This document shows, piece after piece, positions 1-8,491 of a stretch of DNA of 64,000 nt. The stretch covers positions 186,001 through 250,000 of the forward strand of contig JAKQIY010000030.1 of the NCBI GenBank assembly GCA_029561455.1, given 5' to 3'. The stretch comes from a bacterium. GTDB taxonomy: Bacteria > Zhuqueibacterota > Zhuqueibacteria > Residuimicrobiales > Krinioviventaceae. The notes below the pieces were generated by a model that was not told the origin of the DNA, did no database searches, and saw only the letters and a program-made list of their open reading frames with translations. A program made the translations under genes and the position numbers. Each line of letters opens with the position of its first letter. Position 1 is the first letter of the stretch.

Positions 1-1
1 T

Positions 2-847
2 TTGAATAATCGTTATATTAATAAAGTAATCACTTTTTACGAGCATGGTCGGGACTGGAATTTACAACGGCTGCGCACTCTGCTCAGCGAACTACGAGCC
101 GGGTATGACCTGACGGTTGTCCTGAATACCGTATCGCATTCTTTAACCAGCGATTTACTGGCCTGGCTTTCCGGGGCGCGGTATATTCTCGGTTCGGAAC
201 ATTTACGTTTCTCAGGTACCCGCCGCAATTTTTTTTATCATTTGACTGCGCCTTATTACGAGGGGGAATGCAACCAGAGCGAGCGTAATGTCGATATTGT
301 CCGCTACATCGGCGCCGATACGGATGATCTTTCGGAACACATCACCCTGACGCAAGCGGAATACGAGTGGGCGACCGGTCAGTTGCATGAACTTGGCTGG
401 GATGGCCGGCAAAAAATTCTGGCCATACACCCCGGCGCCGGTAAACTTGGCAACCGCTGGCCCGTGCACTATTTTGTTCAAGCCGCCAATATTCTGACGG
501 CAAAACATAATCTGCTGGCGGCATTAGCCTGGGGGCCGGCAGAAGCCGATTTGGGCAAAGAGTTATGCGCCGGGCTATCATGTCCATATATTATTATAAA
601 TAATAAGGATATAAGGAAATTAGCAGCCCTGCTTGCGCATTCGGGTTTGTTTTTATGTAACGATACCGGGGTATTACATGTTGCCGCAGCAGTCGGCGCC
701 CCGCTGGTTGCCGTATTTGGTCCTACAAATCCTGCGGAATGGAAACCGGTTGGGGAACAATTTGCTGCCGTGCGTGGTTCTACACATAATTGCAGTGATG
801 TGCAGCCGGAGCAGGTTATAGCCCGGGCAGAAAAATTATTATTTTAA
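2..847 (+). CDS. Glycosyltransferase family 9 (heptosyltransferase-like), 5'-truncated
   Basis: This is the C-terminal part of a GT-B fold GT9 enzyme that transfers ADP-heptose or a related sugar onto the LPS core at the inner membrane. The frame is open from base 2, and the usual N-terminal motif (ILIIRLxxIGDVVLxTP type) is missing, so the gene begins upstream of the window. Visible landmarks are AIHPGAGKLGNRWP at about residue 140, the phosphate-binding start of the second Rossmann domain, and CNDTGVLHVAAAVGAP at about 217, the diagnostic GT9 nucleotide-sugar motif followed by VFGPTNP. A second GT9 gene at 1963 and GT2 genes further down support an LPS-core locus. The acceptor is not predictable. 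Confidence 0.85.
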   Translation: MNNRYINKVITFYEHGRDWNLQRLRTLLSELRAGYDLTVVLNTVSHSLTSDLLAWLSGARYILGSEHLRFSGTRRNFFYHLTAPYYEGECNQSERNVDIVRYIGADTDDLSEHITLTQAEYEWATGQLHELGWDGRQKILAIHPGAGKLGNRWPVHYFVQAANILTAKHNLLAALAWGPAEADLGKELCAGLSCPYIIINNKDIRKLAALLAHSGLFLCNDTGVLHVAAAVGAPLVAVFGPTNPAEWKPVGEQFAAVRGSTHNCSDVQPEQVIARAEKLLF

Positions 848-1008
848 AGGATTGATTTTAAAATTATTTGTTTTAATGGTTTTATGAACAGGAAAATATT
901 TATTTTTCTGAAAAACATGAAAATAATGCTTGCATATTTAATAACCATTTGGTATTTTTCCGCCGCATAAAACGTGCTGAATGAATAACTGAAACTTGAG
1001 AGGAAAAT
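848..1008. other. Intergenic, AT-rich, no clear gene
   Basis: An AT-rich gap between the GT9 gene and the acidic protein. A 28-codon ORF (884-970) resembles a hydrophobic peptide but has no good ribosome-binding site. No convincing terminator is seen. Confidence 0.4.
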
Positions 1009-1314
1009 ATGGGAAATGATTCGAACATTATTGATGATTTTATTGAAGAATCCAATTCCGAACAGGAAAACGACGATGAAGAAACCCTCGATGAAGAAGA
1101 AATAGTCGATGAAGACTGGGAGGATGTCCCAGAAAAGGAAGAAGTCCTGGATGATTTGGAAGAAGTTGAAGATGAAGATGCCGAAGACTGGGATGAAGAA
1201 TACTGGGAAGATGAAGAGGACTGGGAAGATGAAGAAGATGACTGGGACGAAAATGACGACGAAGATTGGATCGATGGAGCGCCTTCCTGGGAGGGTGACA
1301 ATGAGTGGGAATGA
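1009..1314 (+). CDS. Extremely acidic, Trp-rich small protein of unknown function
   Basis: This 101-residue protein has 58 Asp/Glu residues, eight Trp, a single Lys and no Arg. A GAGAGGA ribosome-binding site sits just before the ATG, which supports it as a real gene rather than simple-sequence DNA. From about residue 60 it is built of imperfect repeats of the type EDWEDEEDDW. No signal peptide or membrane segment is visible and it is probably disordered. The coding strand is purine-rich (GAT/GAA), so the opposite strand shows a false Ser-rich frame. Polyanionic proteins of this kind can mimic nucleic acid or chelate cations, but I recognise no family and assign no function. It precedes the NUDIX gene by 45 bases and may be co-transcribed. 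Confidence 0.7.
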   Translation: MGNDSNIIDDFIEESNSEQENDDEETLDEEEIVDEDWEDVPEKEEVLDDLEEVEDEDAEDWDEEYWEDEEDWEDEEDDWDENDDEDWIDGAPSWEGDNEWE

Positions 1315-1359
1315 TTTCCCATTTTTCCCCGCTGAGTTGTCCGGTTTGAGTGATTTTCA

Positions 1360-1830
1360 ATGAGCGACCATTTCACGGCCGGTGATCGCCAGTATCCGGT
1401 TACGCCGCGCCTGGGCGTTGGCGTTGTCGTGTTTGACCGGGAAAAGTTTCTTCTCGTCAAACGCAATCAGGAACCTGCCCTGGGTTTATGGACAGTACCC
1501 GGCGGCCTGGTTGAACTTGGAGAAACCCTGGAGACTGCGGCAAAACGTGAAGTCGCTGAAGAATGCGGACTTGATGTAAAATTGATAGATTATATTGATT
1601 ATTTTGAATTTATAGAAGTTAATGATGCCAGTCGGATCAAATATCATTATGTTGTTATTGAATTTTTAGCATTGTATACCGGCGGTCAATTGCAGGCGGC
1701 ATCGGATGCCGGCCAGGCCAACTGGTTTTTACGCGATGAAGTGAGTTCCATTTCTACAACTGAAAAAACAATAGCTTTACTTGATAAGGCAATTGCCAGA
1801 TATGATTCCTTAAAATCCAGGCAGAATTGA
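1360..1830 (+). CDS. NUDIX hydrolase
   Basis: This 156-residue NUDIX (MutT-like) pyrophosphohydrolase probably acts in the cytoplasm on a nucleoside diphosphate-X substrate. The Nudix box GX5EX7REUXEEXGU is complete: GLVELGE, seven residues, then REVAEECGL, at roughly residues 48-70. These residues form the metal-binding helix. The N-terminus (TPRLGVGVVVFDREKFLLVKR) is typical of the ADP-ribose/NADH-type subgroup, but substrate cannot be read from sequence. The start is the first ATG in frame, with only a weak Shine-Dalgarno sequence. A strong terminator follows at 1858-1891. Confidence 0.88.
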   Translation: MSDHFTAGDRQYPVTPRLGVGVVVFDREKFLLVKRNQEPALGLWTVPGGLVELGETLETAAKREVAEECGLDVKLIDYIDYFEFIEVNDASRIKYHYVVIEFLALYTGGQLQAASDAGQANWFLRDEVSSISTTEKTIALLDKAIARYDSLKSRQN

Positions 1831-1857
1831 TCAATAAATTATATATGATATACTTTT

Positions 1858-1891
1858 AGCCCGGAATTGTAATAATTCTCCGGGCTTTTTT
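1858..1891 (+). terminator. Rho-independent terminator after the NUDIX gene
   Basis: AGCCCGG and CCGGGCT form a stem, extended by AATT pairing, around an AT-rich loop and followed directly by a run of six T. It ends the transcription unit of the acidic protein and NUDIX genes before the next glycosyltransferase. Confidence 0.8.
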
Positions 1892-1962
1892 ATAAACCAG
1901 AGTTTTTACCAGATAAATAACTGATAATTCCCTGTACCCAAATTAACCCGGTTACACTCATT

Positions 1963-3021
1963 GTGAATAGTATTAACAGAATTCTGATCATAAAATTACG
2001 GGCAATTGGCGATGTTGTATTATCGACAATTGTCATAAAAAACCTGCGTTCCGCATTTCCGAATGCCAGTATCGATTTTTTAACTGAAGATTTTTGCAAC
2101 CAGGTTGTTGATGGTAATCCTCATATTAATCAAGTACTGGTTTTATATCGGAAAAAGAATCGCTCATTACCCTGGTACCGGCGATGGCAAAACGATGTGC
2201 GATTTTTATTACATGTGAAACGTCAACATTATGATCTGGTTTTTGATTTTTTTGGCAATCCACGCAGCGCATTTTTAACCTTCATCAGCGGCGCCCGGCA
2301 GCGGGTAGGATACGATTACCGGATCCGGCAACTCGCCTATACAACTGTTGTTACCTCACGGGCCAAAGAGGTGCATGAAGCGCCCTGGCATCTGGACGCT
2401 CTGCAGGCAGTGGGCATTCCGGTCATTTCCCGCGAACTGGATGTTCATATTAATAATAACGATCAATTATTCGCCGCTCAATTTCTGGAACGCGAGCAAT
2501 TGACCGGGCAGCGACTGGCAGCAGTTAATTTTTCCGGCGGCTGGCCTGCTAAAAAATGGCCGCTTGGCAACTTTGCCATACTTGCAGAACGGATTACGGA
2601 ACAGTACCAGGCAAAAATTCTGGTATTGTGGGGACCGGGTGAAAAACCGGAAGCGGAAGAATTACAAAAAATGTGCCGCGTACCTTTGATATTGATACCG
2701 GAAACTAGCCTGAAACAACTGGGCGCAATTTTAACAAAAATTCAATTATTGGTAACTACCGACTCCGGCCCAATGCACCTGGCTGCTGCGGTTAGCACCC
2801 CTTGTGTGGCGTTGTTTGGCCCAACCAATTACCGGCTGCAAGGTCCTTTTGGCGCTTGCCATGAAGTTGTAGCCAAAACCGATCTTGACTGTCTTGGCTG
2901 CAACCGCCTCGATTGTGATCATAATAGCTGTATGCAAGCGCTCACAGTGGATATGGTCTTTTCCGCCGTAACCAGATGTGTTGCCAGGAATAATCTGTTT
3001 GAGTTTGGAAACCATGACTAA
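1963..3021 (+). CDS. Glycosyltransferase family 9 (heptosyltransferase, WaaF/WaaC/WaaQ-like)
   Basis: A full-length 352-residue GT9 enzyme of LPS-core assembly on the cytoplasmic face of the inner membrane. The N-terminal Rossmann domain opens with INRILIIKLRAIGDVVLST, the acceptor-side signature. NFSGGWPAKKWPLGNFA (about 188) and TTDSGPMHLAAAVSTP (about 263) followed by LFGPTN mark the donor-binding C-terminal domain. A Cys cluster, CLGCNRLDCDHNSC (about 310-325), matches the Cys-rich tail seen in many heptosyltransferases. The start is GTG, chosen because the motif follows within a few residues; no strong Shine-Dalgarno is visible. Its stop overlaps the next gene by eight bases, so it heads the run of coupled genes reaching 4892. 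Confidence 0.88.
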   Translation: MNSINRILIIKLRAIGDVVLSTIVIKNLRSAFPNASIDFLTEDFCNQVVDGNPHINQVLVLYRKKNRSLPWYRRWQNDVRFLLHVKRQHYDLVFDFFGNPRSAFLTFISGARQRVGYDYRIRQLAYTTVVTSRAKEVHEAPWHLDALQAVGIPVISRELDVHINNNDQLFAAQFLEREQLTGQRLAAVNFSGGWPAKKWPLGNFAILAERITEQYQAKILVLWGPGEKPEAEELQKMCRVPLILIPETSLKQLGAILTKIQLLVTTDSGPMHLAAAVSTPCVALFGPTNYRLQGPFGACHEVVAKTDLDCLGCNRLDCDHNSCMQALTVDMVFSAVTRCVARNNLFEFGNHD

Positions 3022-3784
3022 ATTATCTGTTGCCGTTATTACCTTAAATAATGAAAAAACAATCCAGGATTGTTTGGCCAGCGTTTCCTTTGCCGATGAA
3101 ATTATCATCATCGATGGAGAGAGCAGCGATCGGACAATAGTACTGTGCCATGCATTTACAGATAAAATATTGGTGCGGCCATTTACAGAATATGCCGCCC
3201 AGGTACAGTATGCCCTGCAAAACTGTCGGCATGAATGGGTGCTGTTATTATTTGCCGATGAACGGGTACGCCCTGAACTGGCGGCGGAGATCACCGATTT
3301 AATGTCTCGACCGGTTAATGAGGAAGGTTTTTTTATTGCCAGGCGCTTTTATTTTATGAATAAATGGATACGGTATTGCGGCCGGTATCCTGACTATCGT
3401 TTTCGCCTGGTAAACCGGAACAGTGTACAGGTTTATGGCAGCAAAGGCCAGGGGCTTTTACACTGCAGCGGCCGCACCGGTAAGCTGAGGTATGACATGG
3501 ATTATAACGCTTATCCCACGCTGTTTGACAGCCTGGCGGCGATGAATCGTAAAACCACGCAGGAAGCGCAAACAATGGTTTCTGCAATCAAGGCGCACTG
3601 GTATCATTTTATTTTTCCACCCTGCGGTACTTTTTTGATAAAGTACCTGTTACAGCAAGGCTTTCGGGCCGGCGGGCGTGGTTTTCTGCTATGCTGGTTT
3701 TTTTCTTTTTCCCAAATGGTGTTGTATATGAAGATTTGGCTGTTACAGCATCCGTTTTTGCCCGGAGCGGGAGGCAACCGGTGA
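3014..3784 (+). CDS. Glycosyltransferase family 2, first of two tandem paralogues, altered DXD
   Basis: A 256-residue GT2 (GT-A fold) protein resembling the LPS-core WaaE/KdtX group. It begins TKLSVAVITLNNEKTIQDCL, with IIIIDGESSDRT as the nucleotide-binding strand. The start is the ATG inside the end of the previous gene (overlap ATGACTAA), which places the motif at the N-terminus. It is clearly paralogous to the next gene: NKWIRYCGRYPDY here matches GKWIKHCGWYPGY there. At the metal-binding site, where the neighbour has WIDADERV, this protein has LLFADERV, so the first Asp of the DXD motif is lost. It may have changed activity or act together with its partner; this is inference. Confidence 0.82.
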   Translation: MTKLSVAVITLNNEKTIQDCLASVSFADEIIIIDGESSDRTIVLCHAFTDKILVRPFTEYAAQVQYALQNCRHEWVLLLFADERVRPELAAEITDLMSRPVNEEGFFIARRFYFMNKWIRYCGRYPDYRFRLVNRNSVQVYGSKGQGLLHCSGRTGKLRYDMDYNAYPTLFDSLAAMNRKTTQEAQTMVSAIKAHWYHFIFPPCGTFLIKYLLQQGFRAGGRGFLLCWFFSFSQMVLYMKIWLLQHPFLPGAGGNR

Positions 3785-4560
3785 GTAAAATATCCGTAAT
3801 CCTGATTACCCTGAATGAAGAACGTAATATTGCCGCCTGTTTGGCCAGCGTGCAATGGGCGGATGAATTAATCGTGGTAGATTCGCAAAGCAAGGATCAT
3901 ACGGCAGAGATCGCCCGCCGATTTACCGACAAGGTATTTGACAGGGAGTTTGCAGGGTTTTCTGAAAATAAAAATTTTGCCCTGCAACAGGTAACCAATG
4001 AGTGGGTGTTCTGGATTGATGCCGATGAACGTGTAACCCCCGAACTGGCTACCGAAATAAGACGGGTGATAGAAAAAGAACCGGCTGTTAATGGTTTTGA
4101 GTGCGGACGTCGCGCTTTTTTCCTCGGCAAATGGATAAAACATTGCGGCTGGTACCCCGGTTATGTATTGCGCCTCTTCCGCCACAATGCCGCACACTTT
4201 AGCGATAACAAAGTCCATGAAGGTCTGATTCTGGATGGAACCCGCAGTCGGTTGCAAAATGATTTACTGCATTTTACCGATGATTCGCTTGAACACTATT
4301 TGTGGAAATTCAACCGTTATACTACTTTTGCCGCTGAAGAGCTTGAAACCCGGGGAAAAAAGAGCAGATTTGTAAATATTTTATTTAGACCTTTGCATAC
4401 TTTTATAAAAATGTTTATATTAAAGGGTGGTTTTCTTGATGGCATTCATGGATTTATGTTGTGTTTGTTATCAGCCGGTTATGTTTTAATCAAATATGCC
4501 AAGCTATGGGAGAGAGCGCGGTGGCAACGAGTATCAGGCTATGGAGGTTTTAAAAAATGA
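3781..4560 (+). CDS. Glycosyltransferase family 2 (WaaE/KdtX-like LPS core)
   Basis: A 259-residue GT2 enzyme with a canonical active site: SVILITLNEERNIAACLAS at the N-terminus, ELIVVDSQSKDHT, and WIDADERVTPEL carrying the DXD metal site at about residue 80. The GKWIKHCGWYPGY and KVHEGL segments are typical of the WaaE-type glucosyltransferases that add Glc to the LPS inner core. The start is GTG, overlapping the previous stop as GTGA; starting upstream would add about 30 residues read in the previous gene's region. It overlaps the STAS gene by four bases (ATGA), so the three genes are probably translationally coupled. Confidence 0.87.
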   Translation: MSKISVILITLNEERNIAACLASVQWADELIVVDSQSKDHTAEIARRFTDKVFDREFAGFSENKNFALQQVTNEWVFWIDADERVTPELATEIRRVIEKEPAVNGFECGRRAFFLGKWIKHCGWYPGYVLRLFRHNAAHFSDNKVHEGLILDGTRSRLQNDLLHFTDDSLEHYLWKFNRYTTFAAEELETRGKKSRFVNILFRPLHTFIKMFILKGGFLDGIHGFMLCLLSAGYVLIKYAKLWERARWQRVSGYGGFKK

Positions 4561-4892
4561 ATTTTACTATTGAAGAAGTAGACAAGGTTAAAATCCTGCG
4601 GCTCCGCGAAGAAAGACTGGACACTAGAATCGCTCCGGATCTAAAGGCGCAATTACTGGTTCTGCTTAAAAATGCCAGCGACCGGCTGCTGATTGACCTG
4701 TCGGAAGTCAAATATGTCGATAGTTCCGGGTTGGGCGCTATCTTATTGGGATTACGCCAGGCGCGTGACTTGAATGCCAAATATGCCATGTTTGGCGCAC
4801 AAAAAAGAGTGCAGAGCCTCATCAATATTGCTCAACTGGGCAATGTGCTGGTGAATTATGCTGATGAAAAAGAAGCGTTAAAGAATTTGTAA
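4557..4892 (+). CDS. STAS-domain protein (anti-sigma factor antagonist-like)
   Basis: A 111-residue single STAS domain, like SpoIIAA/RsbV and BtrV-type partner-switch proteins. The phosphorylatable motif YVDSSGLGAIL is intact at about residues 54-64, the second Ser being the usual phosphoacceptor. The N-terminal FTIEEVDKVKILRLREERLD strands and the C-terminal LVNYADEKEAL helix fit the fold. It would bind a HATPase_c switch kinase and release a sigma factor or other target, but no such kinase is in the window. It starts inside the stop of the LPS glycosyltransferase (ATGA), so it is made in step with it. That location suggests a link to envelope control, which is inference. Confidence 0.85.
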   Translation: MNFTIEEVDKVKILRLREERLDTRIAPDLKAQLLVLLKNASDRLLIDLSEVKYVDSSGLGAILLGLRQARDLNAKYAMFGAQKRVQSLINIAQLGNVLVNYADEKEALKNL

Positions 4893-4930
4893 GGTTTTAA
4901 TGATTTTATTCGAGTGATGCATCCCTGTTA

Positions 4931-5164
4931 TTAATAGTCCAGCAGTTCGTAAGAAAAACCTGCATGGGCTATATAACGGGTGTAGTATTGGTCTTTCTGC
5001 GGGGACTGTAATAACCCCTCAAAAATATAACCCGGCACCCCAAAAAACTGGCGTGACTCGCCGTTTGTGAAATCCACATGCAATGTAAATGAATCGGGAT
5101 CATAAGAAACTGTTGTTATTTTATTGCTCTTTATTTTGATCTTATCCAGAAGGGAAAATTCCAT
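4931..5164 (-). CDS. KTSC-domain small protein
   Basis: A 77-residue protein matching the KTSC domain: ITTVSYDPDSFTLHVDFTNG, then FFGVPGYIFEGLL and YYTRYIAHAGFSY. The family is found as stand-alone small proteins in bacteria and fused to lysyl-tRNA synthetase or nucleases; its biochemical role is not established. It is convergent with the STAS gene and faces it across a gap of under 40 bases. The only start is an ATG with modest upstream purines. It sits alone, with a long AT-rich gap upstream. Confidence 0.65.
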   Translation of the reverse strand: MEFSLLDKIKIKSNKITTVSYDPDSFTLHVDFTNGESRQFFGVPGYIFEGLLQSPQKDQYYTRYIAHAGFSYELLDY

Positions 5165-5923
5165 GCTTTTCTCCGGGCAGACAAACCATTAATCGTCTTT
5201 TTAATAATTTATGTAATTTTTTACCTGTTTCTGTATATTTGGTTCCTGTTTAAAACATTTTTTTTTATAATAATATTGCAAAATTTTAAAATTGTAAAAT
5301 TCAATACCAGCTTGTAGTTTAAGGAGTTAGTTGTTGTTTTTATTAAAGTTGTGATTTTGCATTATTTGCATTTTCAAATAACAGATAAAAGAAAATCTTG
5401 TATATTTGTTGATTTTTATGCAATTTCCATGCCTGAAGTAACCCCAGCCGCCCGCATCAACATTATAATATAAAACATTTTATGGATTATTTCAAGAATT
5501 ATTTTTTTGAACATGATCTCGCATTCCCGTTACTCTTTGCCTGCAACATAAATAGGCAGAAAAAAGATGAAAGCAGAAATGAAAAAATTCCCTGGTATCA
5601 TTTAATTCTGATTGTATTAAAATATATCCTGAATTTCTAAATTGACAGAATAGAAATAGGATTTTGACTATTAAAAAAGATCGACAGTGCCCTACTTTTG
5701 TCGCTCGAGAACATGGAAATGTTTAATATCTAATTATACAATAATTTATCGCTATAGTGGGAAACTATAACAGGGTTTATGAAAAAAATCATTGTTAAAA
5801 ATAATCATTCCTTTTAGAAATTCAGGTATATTCATGTAATGGGTAATTTCGTATTACCGGTGTCAGTCATATCGGAATGCACTGCACCGGTAATCCGTAA
5901 TTCGAGTGTCCAGTCCCCTTTTT
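5165..5923. other. AT-rich intergenic region between the KTSC gene and trpA
   Basis: About 760 bases of AT-rich DNA without a credible gene. A 52-codon ORF on the plus strand (5482-5640) lacks a ribosome-binding site and any recognisable motif. Near the trpA end lie two inverted repeats, annotated separately. No tRNA or riboswitch is recognised. Confidence 0.5.
5842..5894. repeat. Nested inverted repeats downstream of trpA
   Basis: ATTACCGGTGTCAG (5853-5866) pairs with CTGCACCGGTAAT (5882-5894) with one bulged base. An alternative small hairpin GGTAAT/ATTACC (5842-5858) shares the left arm. No T-run follows on the minus strand, so it may be an mRNA 3'-end stabiliser for the trp transcript rather than a classical terminator. 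Confidence 0.5.
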
Positions 5924-6712
5924 TTATACCAGAGTCAGCGCTTCTTTGAGTGTTATGCAAAATCCTGCGGCCGCCAGCTTTTTGTCCTGGGCTTGTTCCA
6001 GTTCGCTGATTAACCAACTACCGATTATCACCCCGTCGGCTGATCGGGCCGCCTGTTGCGCTTGTTCCACCGATGATATGCCAAAACCGACCGCAATCGG
6101 CAGTGTGGTCATGCTTTTTAGTGAACGAACAATATTATCGAGTTGATTATTATCGGTATGTTGCCCGGTTATGCCATAATGCGATACGCAATAGACAAAA
6201 CCGCCGGTGGCGGCAAGAATGTTACGGGTACGCTCCGTACCAGGTTCCGGAGAAACCAGGTAGATAAGATTAATGGAATGTTCGCGGCACAGGCTTTCAA
6301 AGTGCTCGCCTTCTTCAAAAGGCAGGTCGGCAATGATCAGGCCGTCGCCGCCGGCCGCCCGGTATTCGTGGAGGAACGCCTCGGGGCCAAAATGAAGAAT
6401 GGTATTGAAATAACCCATCAACACCACCGGCGTTTGGTGAGTTTGCCGGAATGTTTTAACCAGCGACAGAATATCCCGCAGATTGATATTATTAAGCAAT
6501 GCCCGCGCCGATGCCCGTTGAATGACCGGTCCATCAGCCATGGGATCAGAAAACGGAATGCCCAGTTCTATGCAATCCACGCCGTTTTCCGCCAGGGCTT
6601 GCATAATGTTGAGGGTAGCAGCCATATCCGGGTCGCCCGCTGTTATATATAGGATTAATGCCTTTTCATGTCTTTTTTGCAGTTCGGTAAAATGTTTTTC
6701 CAGTCGGTTCAT
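5924..6712 (-). CDS. trpA: Tryptophan synthase alpha chain
   Basis: A 262-residue TIM-barrel subunit that cleaves indole-3-glycerol phosphate to indole and glyceraldehyde-3-phosphate, passing indole to TrpB. The active-site Glu and Asp are in CIELGIPFSDPMADGP (about residues 43-58), and GFGISS in the C-terminal half binds phosphate. I place the start at the ATG 6712, which has GAGGA six bases upstream and lies one base after the trpB stop; the longer frame would start inside trpB. It is the last gene of the trp operon. Confidence 0.95.
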   Translation of the reverse strand: MNRLEKHFTELQKRHEKALILYITAGDPDMAATLNIMQALAENGVDCIELGIPFSDPMADGPVIQRASARALLNNINLRDILSLVKTFRQTHQTPVVLMGYFNTILHFGPEAFLHEYRAAGGDGLIIADLPFEEGEHFESLCREHSINLIYLVSPEPGTERTRNILAATGGFVYCVSHYGITGQHTDNNQLDNIVRSLKSMTTLPIAVGFGISSVEQAQQAARSADGVIIGSWLISELEQAQDKKLAAAGFCITLKEALTLV

Positions 6713-6713
6713 A

Positions 6714-7889
6714 TTATTCCTCATTCCTGATAATATTCGAACTAATTATATCTTTATCGCCGCGCCCGGAGAGGCAGACGAGAATATTTTGTTTTTTATC
6801 CAGGTGCGGAGCCAGTTTCAAAGTATAAGCCAGCGCATGTGAGCTTTCCAGCGCCGGGATGATGCCTTCCAGGTGCGCCAGGGTTTTATATGCCTGCACG
6901 GCTTCATCATCCGTGATCGTTACGTATTCAGCGCGGCCGGTTTCCTTGTACCAGGCATGTTCCGGCCCAACTCCGGGATAATCGAGCCCTGCCGCCACGG
7001 AATGGGTGGGCGCTATTTGTCCGTACTCGTCCTGTAAAAAGTAACTTTTTTTACCATGAAAAACGCCCACCTGTCCCTTCCCCAGGGAACAGGAATTATC
7101 ACCAATGGCCGGGCCGCACCCGCCGGCTTCCACGCCGACCAGTTTCGCTGTTGTCGAGTAAAAAGGATGGAAAATACCCATCGAGTTGCTGCCGCCGCCG
7201 ACGCAGGCGATTATATAATCGGGAACCGACAAGCCGAATTCCGGCAATTGCTGCAGCGCTTCCCGGCCGATAATGGACTGAAAATTGCGAACCATCGTCG
7301 GGTAGGGGTGTGGTCCGACCACCGAGCCGAAAATGTAAAATGTATTTTTGACAGAAGCCACCCATTCGCGGATTGCTTCATTAATAGCGTCTTTCAGGGT
7401 TTGTGAACCGCTGTAAACCGGGATGACCTCTGCGCCCAGCAGTTTCATGCGAAATACATTCAGTTCCTGGCGGATGGTATCTTCATTGCCCATAAAGATA
7501 TGACATTCGAGACCCAACAGGGCGCAAACGGTTGCCGTCGCAACGCCATGCTGCCCGGCGCCGGTTTCGGCAATGACTCTTTTTTTGCCCATTTTTTTGG
7601 CAATCAGCGCCTGGCCAAGACAATTATTGAGTTTGTGCGAACCGGTATGGTTCAGGTCTTCTCTTTTTAAATAGATACCGGCGCCTCCGGCATGACGGGT
7701 CAGGTTTTCCGCATAATACAGCGGTGTAGGCCGGCCAGCATAGTGTTTGAATAAATGATCCAGTTCCTGTTTAAATGTTATATCATTGCTCAACTCATTA
7801 TACACCTGTTCCAGTTCCTTCAGCGCCGGCATGAGCAGTTCCGGCACATATTGTCCGCCATAATTTCCAAAATATCCGCGTTGTCGCAT
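6714..7889 (-). CDS. trpB: Tryptophan synthase beta chain
   Basis: A 391-residue PLP enzyme joining indole and serine to make tryptophan. The PLP-binding Lys is in [16 protein letters not shown] (about residue 80). The phosphate site [12 protein letters not shown], the catalytic Glu region [13 protein letters not shown] and the C-terminal CLSGRGDKD are all intact. This is the TrpB1 type, which normally works with TrpA. The start ATG 7889 is preceded by AGAGGTG and lies two bases after the trpF stop; a GTG two codons upstream overlaps that ribosome site and is less likely. Confidence 0.96.
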   Translation of the reverse strand: MRQRGYFGNYGGQYVPELLMPALKELEQVYNELSNDITFKQELDHLFKHYAGRPTPLYYAENLTRHAGGAGIYLKREDLNHTGSHKLNNCLGQALIAKKMGKKRVIAETGAGQHGVATATVCALLGLECHIFMGNEDTIRQELNVFRMKLLGAEVIPVYSGSQTLKDAINEAIREWVASVKNTFYIFGSVVGPHPYPTMVRNFQSIIGREALQQLPEFGLSVPDYIIACVGGGSNSMGIFHPFYSTTAKLVGVEAGGCGPAIGDNSCSLGKGQVGVFHGKKSYFLQDEYGQIAPTHSVAAGLDYPGVGPEHAWYKETGRAEYVTITDDEAVQAYKTLAHLEGIIPALESSHALAYTLKLAPHLDKKQNILVCLSGRGDKDIISSNIIRNEE

Positions 7890-7891
7890 GT

Positions 7892-8488
7892 TCACCTCTT
7901 GATCGTTCTTATCAGGTTTGTCATTAAAGTTTTATTTTTAAATCCCGGTGCATCTTCAACTCCGGAACTGACATCCAGTCCGAAAGGTTTATACCGGGTC
8001 ATATAATCCGCAGCATTTCCAGGGGTTATGCCGCCGGCCAGAATAATGTTGGACAGATCGGCATTTTGCAGTATGGCGGCATCGATCTGCCGCCCGGTGC
8101 CGCCCGCCACACCGGGCACAAATGCGTCCACCAGGATTTTCCATACAGTGGTATATCCTAAAGTTTTTTGCCAATCAGCCGCGTTTTGCATTCGAAAGGC
8201 TTTGATGATTGCGCCGCCCAGTTCCCGACAATAGTCCGGCGATTCATTGCCATGCAGTTGTACAATATCCAGGCCGCATTGCCGGCGGATGGTTTGCACT
8301 GTTGCAAGCCCGGCGTCAACAAACACGCCAATTTTAGGAATGTGGATTTGTTTACCGATCTCCGCTACCGCAGTCGGTGTCATTTGCCGGGGACTGGCAG
8401 CGAAGACAAAACCGATGGCATCCGCTCCCAGCGCCTCGGCAAACAGGGCGTCTTCAAGACGGGTTATTCCGCAAATCTTTACCCACAT
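7892..8488 (-). CDS. trpF: Phosphoribosylanthranilate isomerase
   Basis: A 198-residue TIM barrel that isomerises N-(5-phosphoribosyl)anthranilate to CdRP. The catalytic Cys lies in the N-terminal VKICGIT and the catalytic Asp in the VDAF strand. [23 protein letters not shown] and GLDVSSGVE are the classic barrel-strand motifs. It is a separate gene rather than a TrpCF fusion. It begins three bases after trpC and ends just before trpB. Confidence 0.95.
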   Translation of the reverse strand: MWVKICGITRLEDALFAEALGADAIGFVFAASPRQMTPTAVAEIGKQIHIPKIGVFVDAGLATVQTIRRQCGLDIVQLHGNESPDYCRELGGAIIKAFRMQNAADWQKTLGYTTVWKILVDAFVPGVAGGTGRQIDAAILQNADLSNIILAGGITPGNAADYMTRYKPFGLDVSSGVEDAPGFKNKTLMTNLIRTIKR

Positions 8489-8491
8489 GGG

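Noticed and set aside
884-970. 28-codon hydrophobic peptide ORF
   Set aside because: Too short and without a convincing ribosome site to call, although it resembles a membrane peptide.
900-1466. Minus-strand Ser-rich ORF
   Set aside because: It is the antisense shadow of the GAT/GAA-rich acidic gene and the NUDIX start; the sense genes have ribosome sites and family matches.
5482-5640. 52-codon ORF in the AT-rich gap before trpA
   Set aside because: No ribosome-binding site, no recognisable motif and AT-driven composition.
5842-5894. Rho-independent terminator of the trp operon
   Set aside because: The stem is good but no T-run follows on the minus strand, so it is listed only as an inverted repeat.
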